A DNA stretch of 23,853 nt, taken from NCBI GenBank assembly GCA_023418355.1, contig JAEZZU010000188.1, positions 1 to 23,853 of the forward strand, written 5' to 3'. The DNA is from Pseudomonadota bacterium (lineage in GTDB: Bacteria > Pseudomonadota > Gammaproteobacteria > Burkholderiales > Burkholderiaceae_C). Of this stretch, positions 23,528 to 23,853 are shown piece by piece (the stretch's first letter is position 1; every line of letters begins with the position of its first letter). Position numbers and translations under genes: made by a program. A model generated the notes under the pieces. It was not told the DNA's origin. It saw only the letters and a list, made by a program, of their open reading frames with translations, and searched no databases.

Positions 23528-23853
23528 ATGGTTTTTCTGATTGCTTTCGCCGCCCCACTGCTTGCGCTGTGGCTGTGGTATCCCTTGTTTCGTGCACAAC
23601 GCCACGCTTTCTGGTGGCTGTTTGGCATCAGCACACTGTTGATCATCAGCCCTGCACTGCTGATTCAGGCCATGCGCAGCGAATGGCTGCCCTATGAACA
23701 GCTGGCCCCACTGCAGCTCATCTGCGGCGGGCTGTTTGCAGCCATGGGCATGGGGCTGGTCTGGGCACTGGTGCGCGATGTGCTGGCCATCTGCCTGCGC
23801 CTGACACGCGGGCGCGGTGGCGCACGCGCCGTGCTGGCACCGCGCAATACCTG
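23528..23853 (+). CDS. Membrane protein N-terminus, possibly a metallophosphoesterase (partial)
   Basis: An open frame runs from ATG 23528 through the right edge without a stop, 108 codons. It begins MVFLIAFAAPLLALWLWYPL and contains three hydrophobic helices (about 1-20, 30-47 and 63-85), then WALVRDVLAICLRLTRGRGG. Helices followed by an 'LxRD' junction and an arginine-rich linker are what I recall at the N-terminus of membrane-anchored calcineurin-like phosphoesterases, but the catalytic domain would lie outside the window. Another integral membrane protein remains possible. No strong ribosome site is seen. Confidence 0.55.
   Translation, partial: MVFLIAFAAPLLALWLWYPLFRAQRHAFWWLFGISTLLIISPALLIQAMRSEWLPYEQLAPLQLICGGLFAAMGMGLVWALVRDVLAICLRLTRGRGGARAVLAPRNT

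Noticed and set aside
1..23853. Search for tRNA, rRNA, CRISPR arrays, transposases, integrases and phage genes
   Set aside because: None seen: no cloverleaf-like segments, no regularly spaced repeats, and no mobile-element proteins in any convincing frame.

Overview
The window looks like a chromosomal segment of a betaproteobacterium of the order Burkholderiales, most likely Comamonas or a close Comamonadaceae relative. This is inferred from the moderately high GC content, a Bug/TctC-type periplasmic binding protein, the beta-type RlmD cysteine spacing, the GGEP-type HAMP of the chemoreceptor, and palindromic AT-rich intergenic repeats that resemble (from memory) those of comamonads. No database could be searched, so the genus is an inference.

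Layout. (1) 1-2266, iron/heme block: the last codons of tonB, then exbB and exbD (TonB energisation complex), a palindromic repeat, a Fur-box promoter and hemP, followed by a convergent GlcG/HbpS-like heme-binding-domain gene. (2) 2482-3642: a seven-helix Bax-inhibitor-1/YccA-type membrane protein and a small lipoprotein, each ending in a clear terminator. (3) 3740-5245, minus strand: the 23S rRNA m5U methyltransferase RlmD. (4) 5591-10335: a tightly packed tripartite efflux operon in the E. coli order ytcA-mdtN-mdtO-mdtP (small lipoprotein, HlyD-type membrane fusion protein, FUSC-type inner-membrane protein, outer-membrane factor). A choloylglycine-hydrolase-family Ntn amidase follows 73 bp downstream and ends at a shared bidirectional terminator. 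(5) 11555-15544: PoxB-type pyruvate:quinone oxidoreductase (minus strand), a divergent SDR reductase, and an orphan Bug/TctC solute receptor. (6) 15946-18707, minus strand: a methyl-accepting chemotaxis protein with a readable sigma70 promoter, and an unrecognised 168-aa protein. (7) 18781-23321, minus strand: the giant DEAH RNA helicase HrpA and a small exported beta-rich protein. The window ends inside a plus-strand membrane protein gene (23528 onward), possibly a metallophosphoesterase.

The most interesting observation is a hairpin-forming repeat of about 82-95 bp. One copy lies between exbD and hemP (about 1291-1385). A second lies inside the hrpA coding sequence (about 19671-19763), where it is read in frame as a Lys/Ser/Glu/Ala-rich linker between the helicase body and the C-terminal domain. 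The two copies align without gaps, share a 21/23 core and show a compensatory base-pair change in the central stem. The hrpA copy therefore looks like a mobile or intergenic palindrome domesticated as protein sequence, comparable to Rickettsia palindromic elements. A third region (about 15601-15680) resembles a related repeat, and the chemoreceptor terminator shares 15/16 bases with one arm of the element.

A second point of interest is the conserved ytcA-mdtNOP efflux cassette with an amidase gene directly behind it, which suggests a link between export and hydrolysis of amide-bonded small molecules.
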